Source: Streptomyces sp. NBC_00286 (GTDB taxonomy: Bacteria; Actinomycetota; Actinomycetes; Streptomycetales; Streptomycetaceae). From it: a DNA stretch of 64,000 nucleotides. Of this stretch, positions 24,959-34,010 are shown piece after piece (within the stretch, counting starts at the first letter, position 1; each line of letters begins with the position of its first letter). The DNA is taken from assembly GCF_036173125.1 (NCBI RefSeq), contig NZ_CP108054.1, positions 5,642,001-5,706,000 on the forward strand. Reading direction: 5' to 3'. The position numbers and the translations under genes were made by a program. Under the pieces are notes generated by a model. That model ran no database searches and was not told the DNA's origin. It worked only from the letters and a program-made list of their open reading frames with translations.

Positions 24959-26738
24959 GACTCTGTTGGTGATGTTGGGCAGGTCATGCGGTGGCTGAGC
25001 ACAGAGTGCGGAAGTGCGTGGCCCGGCGTCGTGTTCTGGGCGCGGTGTCGATCCAGTCGGCGATGCGGGCGACGTTGCAGGCCATCGCGGTGAGGACGTG
25101 CTGGACGTGGGTGCGGGCCAGGCCGCGGTAGCGGGAGCGGCGCAGCCCGTGGGCCCGGACGTTCTGCGAGAGGGTGGCCTCGATGCCGGCGCGGATCGCG
25201 TAACTGCGCTGCCATTGTTCGGTCTGCTGATCGAGCCGGTTGCGCGTTTGGATCTGGTGTAGCGGCCGGGGCAGCACTGCTACTGAGCGGGGCCGGGTCG
25301 CGGAGGACGTGCACTGTGTGCGGTCGGGGCAGGACCGGCAGTCTGCCTCGGCGAACCGGGCCTGCAGATAGGTGTTCCCCTTCATTCTCAGCTCGGTCCA
25401 GGACACACTCGTGGCGCCGCGTGGGCAGATCGCCTGCTCGTTGTCCCAGTCGATGGTGAAGGCCGCCTTGCCGAAGCCCGAACCGGCCTTGGCCTGGCTG
25501 CTGTGGTCGGCGACGACCGGGCCGAGCAGAGTGATGCCGTGCACCCGCTGTGCCCGCTCGATCCGTGCCGGGGAGATGTAGCCGGAATCGACGACATGCT
25601 CGGCGGGCAGCAACTGCCGTTCGGCGAGTTCGTCGTGGATGGTGTCGGTCAGCTCGATGTCCTGGACGGTGGAGATGGTGGTGGCGACATGGACCACCAG
25701 CTCGGGGCGTTCTTCGTCGCAGGTTTCTGTGAAATGTGTCCGGTATCCGCTCCAGGCGGTGTCCCGTTTGACGCAGTAGTGCGCATCGGTGTCATAGGGA
25801 GAGTCGAACCGCAGCGAGGCGGGCGGCAGGGCATGGCCGTCCCGCCAGCGCAGCAATCCGTCCGTGTCCCAGAAGTAGTGGTGGACCCAGACCTGGCGAA
25901 GGATCTCCATTTGAGGAAGAAGCCGCAGGTGGGGCGGGGTGTGCGCGGCCCAGGCGGCGGTGAGGACCTTCTGCCCGTCCCTGCCGAACTCCTCGGCCCG
26001 GGCGGTCACGGCCGCCTTCCCGCCCGGCAGTTTGCCGATCTCCACCCGGCGCCCGTACCGCTTGGCCCACTCGGGCTCGATCAGCGGAGTCAGCCAGGCG
26101 GGGGCGGCCTCGGCCAGTTCCTCCAGCGCCGCCCGCAGCGTCTCTGCGACCAGTTCCAGGCGGCTGAGGGTGCGCACCGCGGCCAGTACATGAGTGGCGT
26201 CGGTACGCTGCCGGCCCCCGGCCCTGAGCAGGCCGGCCTCCACCAGGCGGTCCAGCATCAGCTGCAGCAACTGGTCGGCGGCGCCGTCCTGTTCGGCCAA
26301 CCGGGCCCTGAACTCGCACAGCACCGAGTGGTCGAACCCCGGATCCTCCAGCTCCAGACCAAGGGCATACTTCCAGTCGATCCTGGTGCGGACCGCATCC
26401 GCCGCCGCACGGTCGGAGAGATTCTCCGCGAACTGCAGCACCGACACCAGCGCCAGCTGTCCGGGTGACAGCCCCGGCTTGCCGTCGGAGGGATACAGCC
26501 CGACGAACTCGTCGTCCTCGAACAGAACATCGAGCCGGTCCCGGATGAGCATCGCCGGCGTGCCCTTCGGGCACGCCGCCCGCGCTGTCCGCACCGTCCT
26601 CACCGGAATCCGTTGGACACTCCTCGGCCGTAACGACACTGCCCCCACACCCCAAGATCCGAGGCCACCCCGCACTCCTCCAGCGAACCATCCGACGGAC
26701 CCACCGTCAGCTCCCCGGACAACATCACCAACAGAGTC
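24959..26738 (-). mobile_element. IS1182-type insertion sequence
   Basis: A transposase gene is flanked by inverted repeats: GACTCTGTTGGTGATGTTG at 24959-24977 and its exact complement at 26720-26738 (19 of 19). The element is about 1.78 kb, normal for the family. The ends may extend a few bases beyond the 19-bp core. The left end abuts the TPR fragment and the right end abuts the stop region of the TagB-like gene. Confidence 0.9.
24984..26639 (-). CDS. IS1182 family DDE transposase
   Basis: 551-residue transposase. VSLRPRSVQ at the GTG 26639 and LSPGQLALVSVLQFAENLSD match the usual N-terminal DUF772-like region; the central part contains RTDATHVLAAVRTL, and the C-terminal Cys-rich segment reads CRSCPDRTQCTSS before AIRAGIEATLSQNVRAHGLR. 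The frame is intact and the terminal repeats are identical, so the element is probably still active or only recently inactive. Confidence 0.93.
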   Translation of the reverse strand: MSLRPRSVQRIPVRTVRTARAACPKGTPAMLIRDRLDVLFEDDEFVGLYPSDGKPGLSPGQLALVSVLQFAENLSDRAAADAVRTRIDWKYALGLELEDPGFDHSVLCEFRARLAEQDGAADQLLQLMLDRLVEAGLLRAGGRQRTDATHVLAAVRTLSRLELVAETLRAALEELAEAAPAWLTPLIEPEWAKRYGRRVEIGKLPGGKAAVTARAEEFGRDGQKVLTAAWAAHTPPHLRLLPQMEILRQVWVHHYFWDTDGLLRWRDGHALPPASLRFDSPYDTDAHYCVKRDTAWSGYRTHFTETCDEERPELVVHVATTISTVQDIELTDTIHDELAERQLLPAEHVVDSGYISPARIERAQRVHGITLLGPVVADHSSQAKAGSGFGKAAFTIDWDNEQAICPRGATSVSWTELRMKGNTYLQARFAEADCRSCPDRTQCTSSATRPRSVAVLPRPLHQIQTRNRLDQQTEQWQRSYAIRAGIEATLSQNVRAHGLRRSRYRGLARTHVQHVLTAMACNVARIADWIDTAPRTRRRATHFRTLCSATA

Positions 26739-26750
26739 GCAGCATTGGGT

Positions 26751-28630
26751 CTAGAACACCTGCGTGGCTTCGGCGTCCGTGGCCGGGCGGAGGATGATGC
26801 GGAAAGTCCGTTCTCCGATGAGGCAGTTCAGCACGGTGGGGCTGTCCGGGGCGGGCCGGGGGGAGACCAACCGGGCGTGCACGGCCGACAGCGCGACGGC
26901 GGGGTCGATCCGTACGATCCGGCCTTCTTCGGAGCGCGGTTCGACCTGGACGGCGTACGTCTGCTCTTGACCGCGGACTCTGAGCAGGCACCCTCCGGAC
27001 GGCAGCAGAGCCGCGGCCGAACGACAGCTCGGGTAAGCGGACAGGGCATGCCGAGTCCACCCGTCGGCGGTCCAGGCCAGGTCCACGGGGGCGGCGGAGG
27101 CCGGGAGCGGACGGCGGTACAACAGGCCTGCGGAACGGGAGAGTTGTTCGCCGGCGGCGCCGTGCTCCACGGCCAAGTGGTGGCCGGGCGGCCCGGTGCC
27201 GGCCGGGTGCCGGGTGATCCGGACGCCGGCCGCGTTGGTCTCCACATGGACGTCGAACGCCGCGGGGACACGCGTGGCGGGCGCGGGCGAGGGCAGCAGC
27301 CGGGGTGTGAGGCCGTGCGTGGGTGGCGCGAGACCGAGCAGGGCATAGACCTCGGCTCGCAGACGGTCCACGGCATCACCGGGTGGCGCGAACGCGGCCT
27401 CAGCGGCGGCGTGCCCGGGACCGGGCCGGTACGCCCGCAGTGCGTCGACGATGTCGTCGGTGCGTCCCAACTGCGGTATCCGGTCGAGGAGTACGCCCAT
27501 CGGGCTGCCTGGGATCAGTTCGCCGCCGCCCTGGTGGACGCTCACGATGGGGCGGTCCTGGGCGGCGCAGTAGTACAGGGCGGTTGATCCGTGGTCAGTG
27601 ACCAGGGCGTCGGCGGCAATCAGGACGGAGGCCCACTCCTCGTGGGGATCCGGCAGGATCATCCCGGCGTCGAGGGCCGGCGCGAGGCGTTCGGTCAGCT
27701 CGTACGTCCCGAGCAGGCTGCGCTCATTGGGATGGACCACGAGCGCCAACTGGTATTCGTCGTGGGGCAGTTGGGCCGCGAGCAGGGCGGGCAGTCCGGG
27801 GTGTCGCCGGATCAGGGATTCCGGCCCCCACGTGGAGACCAGGACCAGCAGCTTGCGGGCTCCGGTGCCCAACGCGGCCCGGTAGCGGTCTCGCAGGGAC
27901 GACGAGGCGAGGACACGTTCCAGAGTGAGATCGCCGATCACCTTCGCGCGCCGGGCGGCCTGCGGATTCATGGCGGCCACTCTGGCGACCTGATCGGGAT
28001 GGGCCAAGGCGTGCAGCGCTATCGGGGCGTCGTGATCGGTTCGTCGCAGATACGCCGGGTCCAGTCCGGAGGCCGAGTCGGCCGAACCCTCGCCGGGGAT
28101 CGACTTGTTGAAGCCCGCGCCATGCGGCAGGAGGACGTGAGGGCCGCGCAGCAGCCTCAGGTCGCACTTCGGGCTGGCGGCGACGACCAGGTCGTACGAG
28201 CGACCGCGCGCCTCGCTCCATGGCACCGTGCGGCCTCCGAGGGCGTCGATCGCGGAGAGAGCGTCCGCTCCGAAGTCGGACCCGGGAACGAGGGTGAACA
28301 GGCGGGTGATTCGGTCGTCACCGGAAAATACCGGGAGAACGTCGAGCAGACGATAGAGGGCCACCGCCGACCGAGCCGCGAACAGAACCGTTCGCCCGTC
28401 GCCCGTCGCCCGTCGCCCGTCGCCCGTCGCCCGTCGCCCGTCGCCCGTCGCCCGTCGCCCGTCGCCCGTCGCCCGTCGCCCGTCGCCCGTCGCCCGTCGC
28501 CCGTCGCCCGTCGCCCGTCGCCCGTCGCCCGTCGCCCGTCGCCCGTAAGTGTCGAGTCTACCGAGAACCGGCCGACGGAACAGCTGTTTCCGCAGGTCAG
28601 GGCCGATTCCTTCGCGTCGTCGGGCGACAT
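26751..28630 (-). CDS. TagB/SpsB-like (CDP-glycerol glycerophosphotransferase-type) protein behind a 7-bp repeat tract
   Basis: The long domain starts GRTVLFAARSAVALYRLLDV and contains GPHVLLPHGAGFNK, LLVLVSTWGPESLIRRHPGL and ADALVTDHGSTALYYCAA, as in the GT-B-like family annotated as TagB/SpsB or CDP-glycerol transferases; a beta-rich C-terminal extension ends DAEATQVF. The only start with a good ribosome site (AGGA, 8 nt before ATG 28630) encodes MSPDDAKESALTC and enters a tract of 22 perfect 7-bp repeats. As assembled it leaves the tract in the wrong phase. Adding one unit or removing two would join it to the domain. It is either phase-variable and off, or broken. Confidence 0.7.
28393..28546. 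repeat. 22 perfect copies of a 7-bp tandem repeat
   Basis: CGCCCGT is repeated 22 times without a mismatch (154 bp). On the minus strand any phase reads GDGRRAT heptads without stops. Because 7 is not a multiple of 3, each gain or loss of a unit changes the reading phase downstream. Confidence 0.97.
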
Positions 28631-28639
28631 GATCCGATC

Positions 28640-30442
28640 CTATCGCGCACTGTTCGAAGGTCGCCGAGAGTGATCCACACCGCACATTCGGCAGGAGCGG
28701 TGTGGCATGCCGTGGCCGATTGTGAGGATGGCGGCATGAGTGACTGGGGAATCGCACTGATCGCCGCGGGATCGGCGATCGCGGGCAGCATCGTCACCGG
28801 CTGGTACGCCCGCAGCGCCGGCATCCGGCAGGCCGCAGCCGCGCGCCACGCGGGCGACCGTCAGGCGGACGCGCTGCTCGAATCGGTGCGCATGACGCTT
28901 CGCGCCGAGTCCGGCCACCGCGAGTTCGCCCTTCGCCGCCAGACCTACGCGGAGTTCCTCGGAGCCGCAGAGGTCAGCATCCTCACCGCGCGGAACGGGC
29001 GAGGTCAGGCCGACGACGACGTCTTGCTGCAACGCACCTTGGGCGGGGTGCTCCTGGAAGGCCCGCCGGATGCCGCCGCCGCGGCGCAGCATCTCGTCGA
29101 CTGTCTGAGACGCCATGAGAGGCCTGACGAACTCAAGCGCGCGAAGCTGGCCTTCGTATCGGTGGCGCAGGAGTGCTGCCGGCCCCGGTGAACTTCCGTA
29201 AACCTTCTCCAGGTCTCCCTGCCAAGGCGCCCTGCTCACTGATGCCGGAGCCATGAAGACGGCCAAGGCCTGATCGCGGCGATGAAGCGCTACGAGTCCG
29301 CTGACTGAGCGCGCGCCGCATACAGCTCTGGCCAGGTCACATAGCACGTGAACTGGCCTCTTGTGTTGCTCGGAGCGTGACGCGTCACCCTGCCAGGGTG
29401 CCGCGGGATGGCTTGCGTGAGCGGAGCCGTCCGGTGCCTTCTTCGACCGGGTCTGCGTGAGCGGGCTGCGGTGCCGTGTGACCGCGGCGGCTTTGAGTCG
29501 CAGATGGTCAATGCTCCTGGCGTACCGGACTCTGTCGAAGTTCAGAGCCGCGAGGTCGTCCCGGTGGATGACGAAACGCGCGAAGAACGACTCGTGCTCT
29601 GGGATCTCAAAGGTGGCGAGGGTCACCCAGTCCTGTTTGAGGACGAGTTGCCATCCGCGTTTCGATACAAGATCTTCGGCTTCTGCGACTGTGTCGAAGA
29701 ATTCCTGGACTGATGCACAGTTGTTTTCTGCGACCAGTTCTTCTTCGGCGATCGTGTACTCCGGGAATTCTTGGGGCGGATCGTTGTGCACACCCATGGC
29801 AATGCCTCGTTCCAGCGTCCGGTCGTCCGGCCAGATCTCGTGTGCCAGAGCGAGCAGGTCGCCCGGCCGTGGCACGTGGTCGCGGAGTTCCGCGACCGCG
29901 GGCCGCAGGTAGGGGACCTCGGCTTCTTCCCAGGTAAGCCACGAGGGCCAGTGGCACATCAGGGAGGCGTACAGGTCCTGCTCAGGCTGGATCGCCACAT
30001 CCTCCGTGGCAGGCGGTGACACCTCGGTGGTCTCTACTCCCGCCGGTACGTAGATCACGCTGCCCGTCGGATTCTGAAAGTCTTCCTCGGCGAAGAAGAG
30101 CAGTGTGCCATCGGCCGGGAAGGTCACGTCGGTTCCCGGCGGCAGGTCGGCGCAGTCGACCGAACCGACGTATGGGATCGGCCAGCCTTCAAAACCTTCC
30201 TCGAGTTTGACCGTCGGCCAGGGGACCTCGGCAGGGAGTCTCGGCAGGCCGCCTATGCGGCCTGCCAGATTTCCCGGCCAGGGAATCGCGGATGGTTGGG
30301 GGTGATTCGCCGGTGGATCTAAGAGGCCGGGTGACAGATTGGCGTAGAGGCGCACGGTTGCCAGCCAGTGCTCGACTTCATCGGCCGGAAAACGACGCTC
30401 TGCCGCAAGTATGCGAAAGCGGTCTCGCTGATCCATCGCCAC
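28640..30442 (-). CDS. DUF1963-type protein with long C-terminal read-through
   Basis: The first ~320 residues are family-like: GGLPRLPAEVPWP, DGTLLFFAEEDFQN, HWPSWLTWEEAEVPYLRP, and near the end HESFFARFVIHRDDLAALNF followed by DRVRYARS. Known members end soon after this, at about 300 residues. Here the frame stays open to 28640, giving 600 residues, and its last third runs antisense to the gene at 28736-29191. The original stop was probably lost by a small indel near 29500. Start is GTG 30442 or ATG 30436. The biochemical role of the family is not established. Confidence 0.6.
   Translation of the reverse strand: MAMDQRDRFRILAAERRFPADEVEHWLATVRLYANLSPGLLDPPANHPQPSAIPWPGNLAGRIGGLPRLPAEVPWPTVKLEEGFEGWPIPYVGSVDCADLPPGTDVTFPADGTLLFFAEEDFQNPTGSVIYVPAGVETTEVSPPATEDVAIQPEQDLYASLMCHWPSWLTWEEAEVPYLRPAVAELRDHVPRPGDLLALAHEIWPDDRTLERGIAMGVHNDPPQEFPEYTIAEEELVAENNCASVQEFFDTVAEAEDLVSKRGWQLVLKQDWVTLATFEIPEHESFFARFVIHRDDLAALNFDRVRYARSIDHLRLKAAAVTRHRSPLTQTRSKKAPDGSAHASHPAAPWQGDASRSEQHKRPVHVLCDLARAVCGARSVSGLVALHRRDQALAVFMAPASVSRAPWQGDLEKVYGSSPGPAALLRHRYEGQLRALEFVRPLMASQTVDEMLRRGGGIRRAFQEHPAQGALQQDVVVGLTSPVPRGEDADLCGSEELRVGLAAKGELAVAGLGAKRHAHRFEQRVRLTVARVARGCGLPDAGAAGVPAGDDAARDRRSRGDQCDSPVTHAAILTIGHGMPHRSCRMCGVDHSRRPSNSAR
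28736..29191 (+). CDS. Small membrane-anchored hypothetical protein
   Basis: 151 residues with one N-terminal membrane helix, GIALIAAGSAIAGSIVTGWY (about residues 5-24), followed by a charged helical cytoplasmic part containing FALRRQTYAEFLGAAEVSIL. Similar small proteins with one anchor and a helical tail are common in Streptomyces and have no assigned function. ATG 28736 follows GAGGA. It is divergent from the repeat-tract gene, with only 105 bp between the starts. Confidence 0.65.
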   Translation: MSDWGIALIAAGSAIAGSIVTGWYARSAGIRQAAAARHAGDRQADALLESVRMTLRAESGHREFALRRQTYAEFLGAAEVSILTARNGRGQADDDVLLQRTLGGVLLEGPPDAAAAAQHLVDCLRRHERPDELKRAKLAFVSVAQECCRPR

Positions 30443-30844
30443 ATGATCTCAGCACCGCGTCCTCCACTGCCCGGACGGGCAGCGCTCCGCCAGGCGTGAG
30501 CCAGTAGCTCGGACGGGCCCGGAAGCGTTCGATCTCTGCGTGCAACTCCGTCGCCCCCTTCGGCGGCGCGGAAGACCACGCCCGGATTGACCAGGCTCAG
30601 TCTCGTACGCTCTGCGTCGCGCGGCGCATGTTGCCAGAACGGCAACATGGCGTGCCGCATCGGCGGGAGCCGGGCAAGACTCAGAGCGTTCTCCGACAGC
30701 CGGACGCGTCCCGGGCACCGCGGCAGCCGGACGCGTCCCGGGCACCGCGGCAGCCGGACGCGTCCCTGGCAGTCGGACACGTACCCGGGCCGTCAGACGC
30801 GTACCCCGGTGGCCGGACCCCCTCCTAGACAAAGGAGCCCCCTG
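30443..30844. other. Intergenic region with 27-bp direct repeats
   Basis: Between divergent DUF1963 and methyltransferase genes. It holds the three direct repeats at 30697-30777 and several ACGCGT hexamers. No convincing gene. Confidence 0.5.
30697..30777. repeat. Three 27-bp direct repeats upstream of a methyltransferase
   Basis: Units begin CAGCCGGACGCGTCCC at 30697, 30724 and 30751; the first two are identical and the third diverges in its last bases. They lie 70-150 bp upstream of the start at 30845 and could be regulator-binding iterons. Confidence 0.85.
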
Positions 30845-31471
30845 ATGAGCAGTACCAACGCGGTCACGTTCTGGGACGGCGTCTACGCGGCCCGGTCGGC
30901 GGCCGCCGATCCGCGGCCGAACGTACGGCTCACCGAGACCGTCACGGGTCTGCCGCCCGGCGATGTGCTGGACCTCGGATGCGGCGAGGGCGGCGACGCG
31001 CTGTGGCTCGCCGGCCGGGGGTGGCACGTCACCGCCGTCGACGTCTCGGCCGTGGCCATCGAGCGGCTCGCCGGCCTTGCCGTCTCCCGTGGCCTGGGCG
31101 ACCGGATCGCCGCCGCGCGGCACGACTTGCGTGAGTCCTTTCCGGACGGCGAGTTCGACCTCGTCTGTGCCCACTACCTGCACACCCCCTTCGACCTGGA
31201 CAGGGCGAGCGTCCTGCGCGCGGCCGCGCACGCGCTGCGGCCGGGCGGACGGCTGCTGGTCGTCGACCATGGATCGACCGCTCCGTGGTCGTGGAACCAG
31301 GATCCCGACATCCGGTACCCGACCCCGGGGGAGGTCGCCGCGGACATCGGTCTGGACCCGGCGACGTGGACGGTCGAGCGGGCCGACGCGCCCCGCCGGA
31401 TCGCGACCGGACCAGGAGGGCGTACCGCCGAGGTCACCGACCACGTCTTGATCATCCGCCGCACCGCCTGA
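30845..31471 (+). CDS. SAM-dependent methyltransferase, TehB-like
   Basis: 208-residue class I methyltransferase. SAM-binding motif I is VLDLGCGEGGDALWLAGRGW, followed by VTAVDVSAVAIERL (motif II), and FDLVCAHYLHTPF and LRPGGRLLVVDHGS as later motifs. ATG 30845 follows AAAGGAG. Short proteins of this type act on small molecules and often on toxic oxyanions or thiols. It lies 28 bp upstream of a DinB-type gene in the same direction, so the two probably form an operon. Confidence 0.88.
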   Translation: MSSTNAVTFWDGVYAARSAAADPRPNVRLTETVTGLPPGDVLDLGCGEGGDALWLAGRGWHVTAVDVSAVAIERLAGLAVSRGLGDRIAAARHDLRESFPDGEFDLVCAHYLHTPFDLDRASVLRAAAHALRPGGRLLVVDHGSTAPWSWNQDPDIRYPTPGEVAADIGLDPATWTVERADAPRRIATGPGGRTAEVTDHVLIIRRTA

Positions 31472-31499
31472 AGCGGCGCCGCTTCCGCGAGGAGTCACC

Positions 31500-32000
31500 A
31501 TGTCCACCACCCCTCGCCGCACACGCCGCGGCGACACCCCGCCGCCCCGGACCGGAAGCAGCGAGACCGAGGTGCTGCGCGGCTTCCTCGACTACCTTCG
31601 CCGCTCGATCGCCGCGAAGGTCGAGGGCGCCCCCGAACCGGAAGTCCGTACTGCCGCAGTGCCGTCCGGTACGAACCTGCTCGGCCTGCTGAACCACCTC
31701 ACCTTCGTCGAGCGGGCGACGTTCCTCGGAGACCGGGTCACCGACTGGCCGGCGACCTTCCACGCCGCACCCGCGGACAGCGTCGCCGACGTCGTCGCCC
31801 GCTACCGGGAGGTGGTCGCGCAGGCGAACGACGTACTCGACGGCTGCACCGACCTCGCCGCACCGGTACCCCGCCCCCGGCCGAACAGCCCCGCTCCCAG
31901 CGTCCGTTGGGCGCTCACCCACATGATCGAGGAGACCGGCCGCCACGCCGGCCACGCGGACATCCTCCGCGAACTGATCGACGGCACGACCGGACGCTGA
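31500..32000 (+). CDS. DinB/DUF664 family protein
   Basis: 166-residue four-helix protein of the DinB superfamily, which in actinobacteria includes mycothiol-dependent transferases. The metal-binding His pattern is visible as LLNHLTFVE in the second helix and ALTHMIEETGRHAGHAD near the C-terminus. ATG 31500 is preceded by GAGGAG. The first 20 residues are Pro/Arg/Thr-rich. Pairing with a methyltransferase fits a small detoxification unit, but the partner thiol and substrate are inferred. Confidence 0.85.
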   Translation: MSTTPRRTRRGDTPPPRTGSSETEVLRGFLDYLRRSIAAKVEGAPEPEVRTAAVPSGTNLLGLLNHLTFVERATFLGDRVTDWPATFHAAPADSVADVVARYREVVAQANDVLDGCTDLAAPVPRPRPNSPAPSVRWALTHMIEETGRHAGHADILRELIDGTTGR

Positions 32001-32613
32001 CGCGGGCTCGCATTGGGTGTCAACCCGGTCCGGGTGAGGGACTTCGCAACACGCCCTACGCCAGAGGCTCGCCCGCACGTGATCGCGAGTTGATCGCGAG
32101 TGACGTTCGGCCGTTGTGCGCGTGTACGGCCGTCCGGCGCGTCCGGCGGCCGGGCAGCAGCCCGACGGCCTTCAGCCGCTTGTGCGAGCAGCGGGCGCCC
32201 AGGACGGACAATGCCGAGGAGACCAGCGACTTGGGCCCGCCCGCCTACTCAAGGGCCGACTACCGCTACCGCTCCCGTTCCCGCTGACCGGTCGCGGCGT
32301 TCGTCTGAGACAGAAGCGTCAGAAAGGCCCGGGTAGAGAACCGGCCGCGCGTACACGTCCCACAGCCTCCCGAGGAACAGCAGGCCGAACCTGGCCAGCC
32401 CCGCGGCGCGCGCGGCGGGGGGAGGAACCCTCCACCCGGAACGTTGGCGCACGGCATCGAGCTTCAGCGCAGAGGCGGCGGCGTGCAACATGAGGACGTA
32501 GGCGACTGATGAGGCCGAATGGGTGATTGTCTGCGCATCCGGGATTCGGAACCGTGCCCGCACGGAATGCATGGGATTTTCCCCGAATTCCCCATGCCCC
32601 GGAGGTGGGCTCC
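32001..32613. other. No recognisable gene
   Basis: 613 bases between DinB and the lipase gene. Short frames on both strands lack family features. The last 15 bases supply the GGAGGTG ribosome site of the lipase. Confidence 0.45.
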
Positions 32614-33891
32614 TTGACGCAGAACCCCCGGACAGCGACAGCGACCGACATGCATTTCCCTGACGGGCATGACGTGCGGATGATGCGATCCGTGCTGGAA
32701 ACCGGCGGGTTGTGGACCGTCGACACGCAGGCTCCGTCGTACCAGCAGCTCCGGCCGTTCAATCAGCCGGACGGGGCGCTGTCCGCTCAGCTCGCGGAGG
32801 CCGGTGAAGAAGCGAGCGCCGCGTACTGGGAGACCGACGGGTTCCCGGTCCACAAGGGCCTGTCGACGCATTTGGCGAATCTGACGGGCATCGAGCAGCA
32901 TCCCGATCCGGTAGCGGCCCATGTCATGGCCGTTTGTTCCGGCTACGCCTATTCGGGGGTGGAAACCGTCTCGATGATCACGGCGAGGATGGGGCTCGAC
33001 AAAAACCACTGCCGCCTGATCTCGGCAACCGTCGACGCCATGTTCATCTGCTCCAGGGCGTTTCTGATCCAGAGCGGCGACGGGAAGGTGGTCATCCTCT
33101 GCTACAGAGGCACCGAACCGACGAATCTGGCCAATGGACTGACCGACGTCGATGTCGAACCGGAGCGGATCAACTACCAGTTCGAGGATCCCTGCGCCAG
33201 CGTGCACGCCGGCTTCTACCGCAATGTCCGGGCCACCCGCCACGAGGTCATGGAGGCGTTGCGGCGCGCGGTGGCGGGGCGATCGGTGCGTAAACCGGTG
33301 GAGGGCGAATCCGACAAGATGCCGGGGAAGCTCGAGGCGCTGTACATCACCGGGCACAGTCTCGGAGGCGCCATGGCCTCGATGATGGCCGTGATGCTGC
33401 GGCACGAGAAGAAATACGCGGCTGTCGCCGAACTCCTCAAGGGGGTCTACACGTTCGGCCAGCCGATGATCGGCGATCCGAGTTTCGCCCGAGCCTGCGA
33501 GAGCGACGCGGAGTTCAGCCGAAAGATCATCCGGTACGTTCACGGCGACGACGTCATTCCGCATTTTCCGCCGGTGACGGCAGGGCCGTACGAACACTTC
33601 GGGCGCGAGTACCGGTACCGGATCTCGCACCTTCAGCAGAGCGTGGCCGGCTGGTTGAGATACCTGGGGTCCTCGTACCAGCCGCAGACCGGGGCGTGGC
33701 GCGAGACGAACACGTACACGTCACAGATGTCGAGCTTCCTCGGTTTCGCGCTGGGCGCGACGACGCTGGCCGCACGGAAATCCCAGATCCTGCGGGCGCT
33801 TCCCGTCGTGTACTCGCTGGAGGACCATCTTCCCGCGCACTACATCGGGGCGCTGACCCCGGGGCGCGTATCGGACGAATTCGGCGATTGA
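32614..33891 (+). CDS. Class 3 lipase family protein
   Basis: 425-residue alpha/beta hydrolase. The nucleophile elbow is ITGHSLGGAMASMMAVML with Ser at about residue 249; VHGDDVIPHFPP carries the acid, and the C-terminal LPAHYIGAL is a candidate for the His. CYRGTEPTNL is the typical strand before the lid. TTG 32614 is chosen because GGAGGTG ends 6 nt upstream; ATG 32650 is an alternative. No signal peptide is evident. Ends at a strong hairpin (33924-33953). Probably a cytoplasmic or non-classically exported esterase. Confidence 0.85.
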   Translation: MTQNPRTATATDMHFPDGHDVRMMRSVLETGGLWTVDTQAPSYQQLRPFNQPDGALSAQLAEAGEEASAAYWETDGFPVHKGLSTHLANLTGIEQHPDPVAAHVMAVCSGYAYSGVETVSMITARMGLDKNHCRLISATVDAMFICSRAFLIQSGDGKVVILCYRGTEPTNLANGLTDVDVEPERINYQFEDPCASVHAGFYRNVRATRHEVMEALRRAVAGRSVRKPVEGESDKMPGKLEALYITGHSLGGAMASMMAVMLRHEKKYAAVAELLKGVYTFGQPMIGDPSFARACESDAEFSRKIIRYVHGDDVIPHFPPVTAGPYEHFGREYRYRISHLQQSVAGWLRYLGSSYQPQTGAWRETNTYTSQMSSFLGFALGATTLAARKSQILRALPVVYSLEDHLPAHYIGALTPGRVSDEFGD

Positions 33892-33923
33892 GCTCGATCG
33901 TTCGATTGATTTTGATCAATTAT

Positions 33924-33953
33924 GGGTCCCCGTCAGTTCACTGACGGGGACCC
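33924..33953 (+). terminator. Perfect 14-bp hairpin after the lipase
   Basis: GGGTCCCCGTCAGT (33924-33937) pairs perfectly with ACTGACGGGGACCC (33940-33953). It follows the lipase stop by 33 nt in an otherwise AT-rich gap and is almost certainly its terminator. Confidence 0.85.
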
Positions 33954-34010
33954 CGCGTTGTCGCGATAGCGTGGCATGGCAAGGAGTGCTGCGGAACGTG
34001 GGGCGGGTTC

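Noticed and set aside
28393..28546. Coding on the plus strand through the 7-bp repeats (RRPSPVA heptads)
   Set aside because: Any phase of this tract is open on both strands, so openness carries no information; the plus frame has no family features beyond the tract.
26751..28757. TagB-like gene starting from the GTG at 28757
   Set aside because: That start lies inside the divergent gene at 28736, lacks a ribosome site, and the encoded segment is unlike any protein; the ATG at 28630 is better placed but out of phase.
32249..32572. 107-residue minus-strand frame upstream of the lipase
   Set aside because: Has a hydrophobic patch (GLARFGLLFLGRL) but no clear start context or family similarity; it could be chance in GC-rich DNA.
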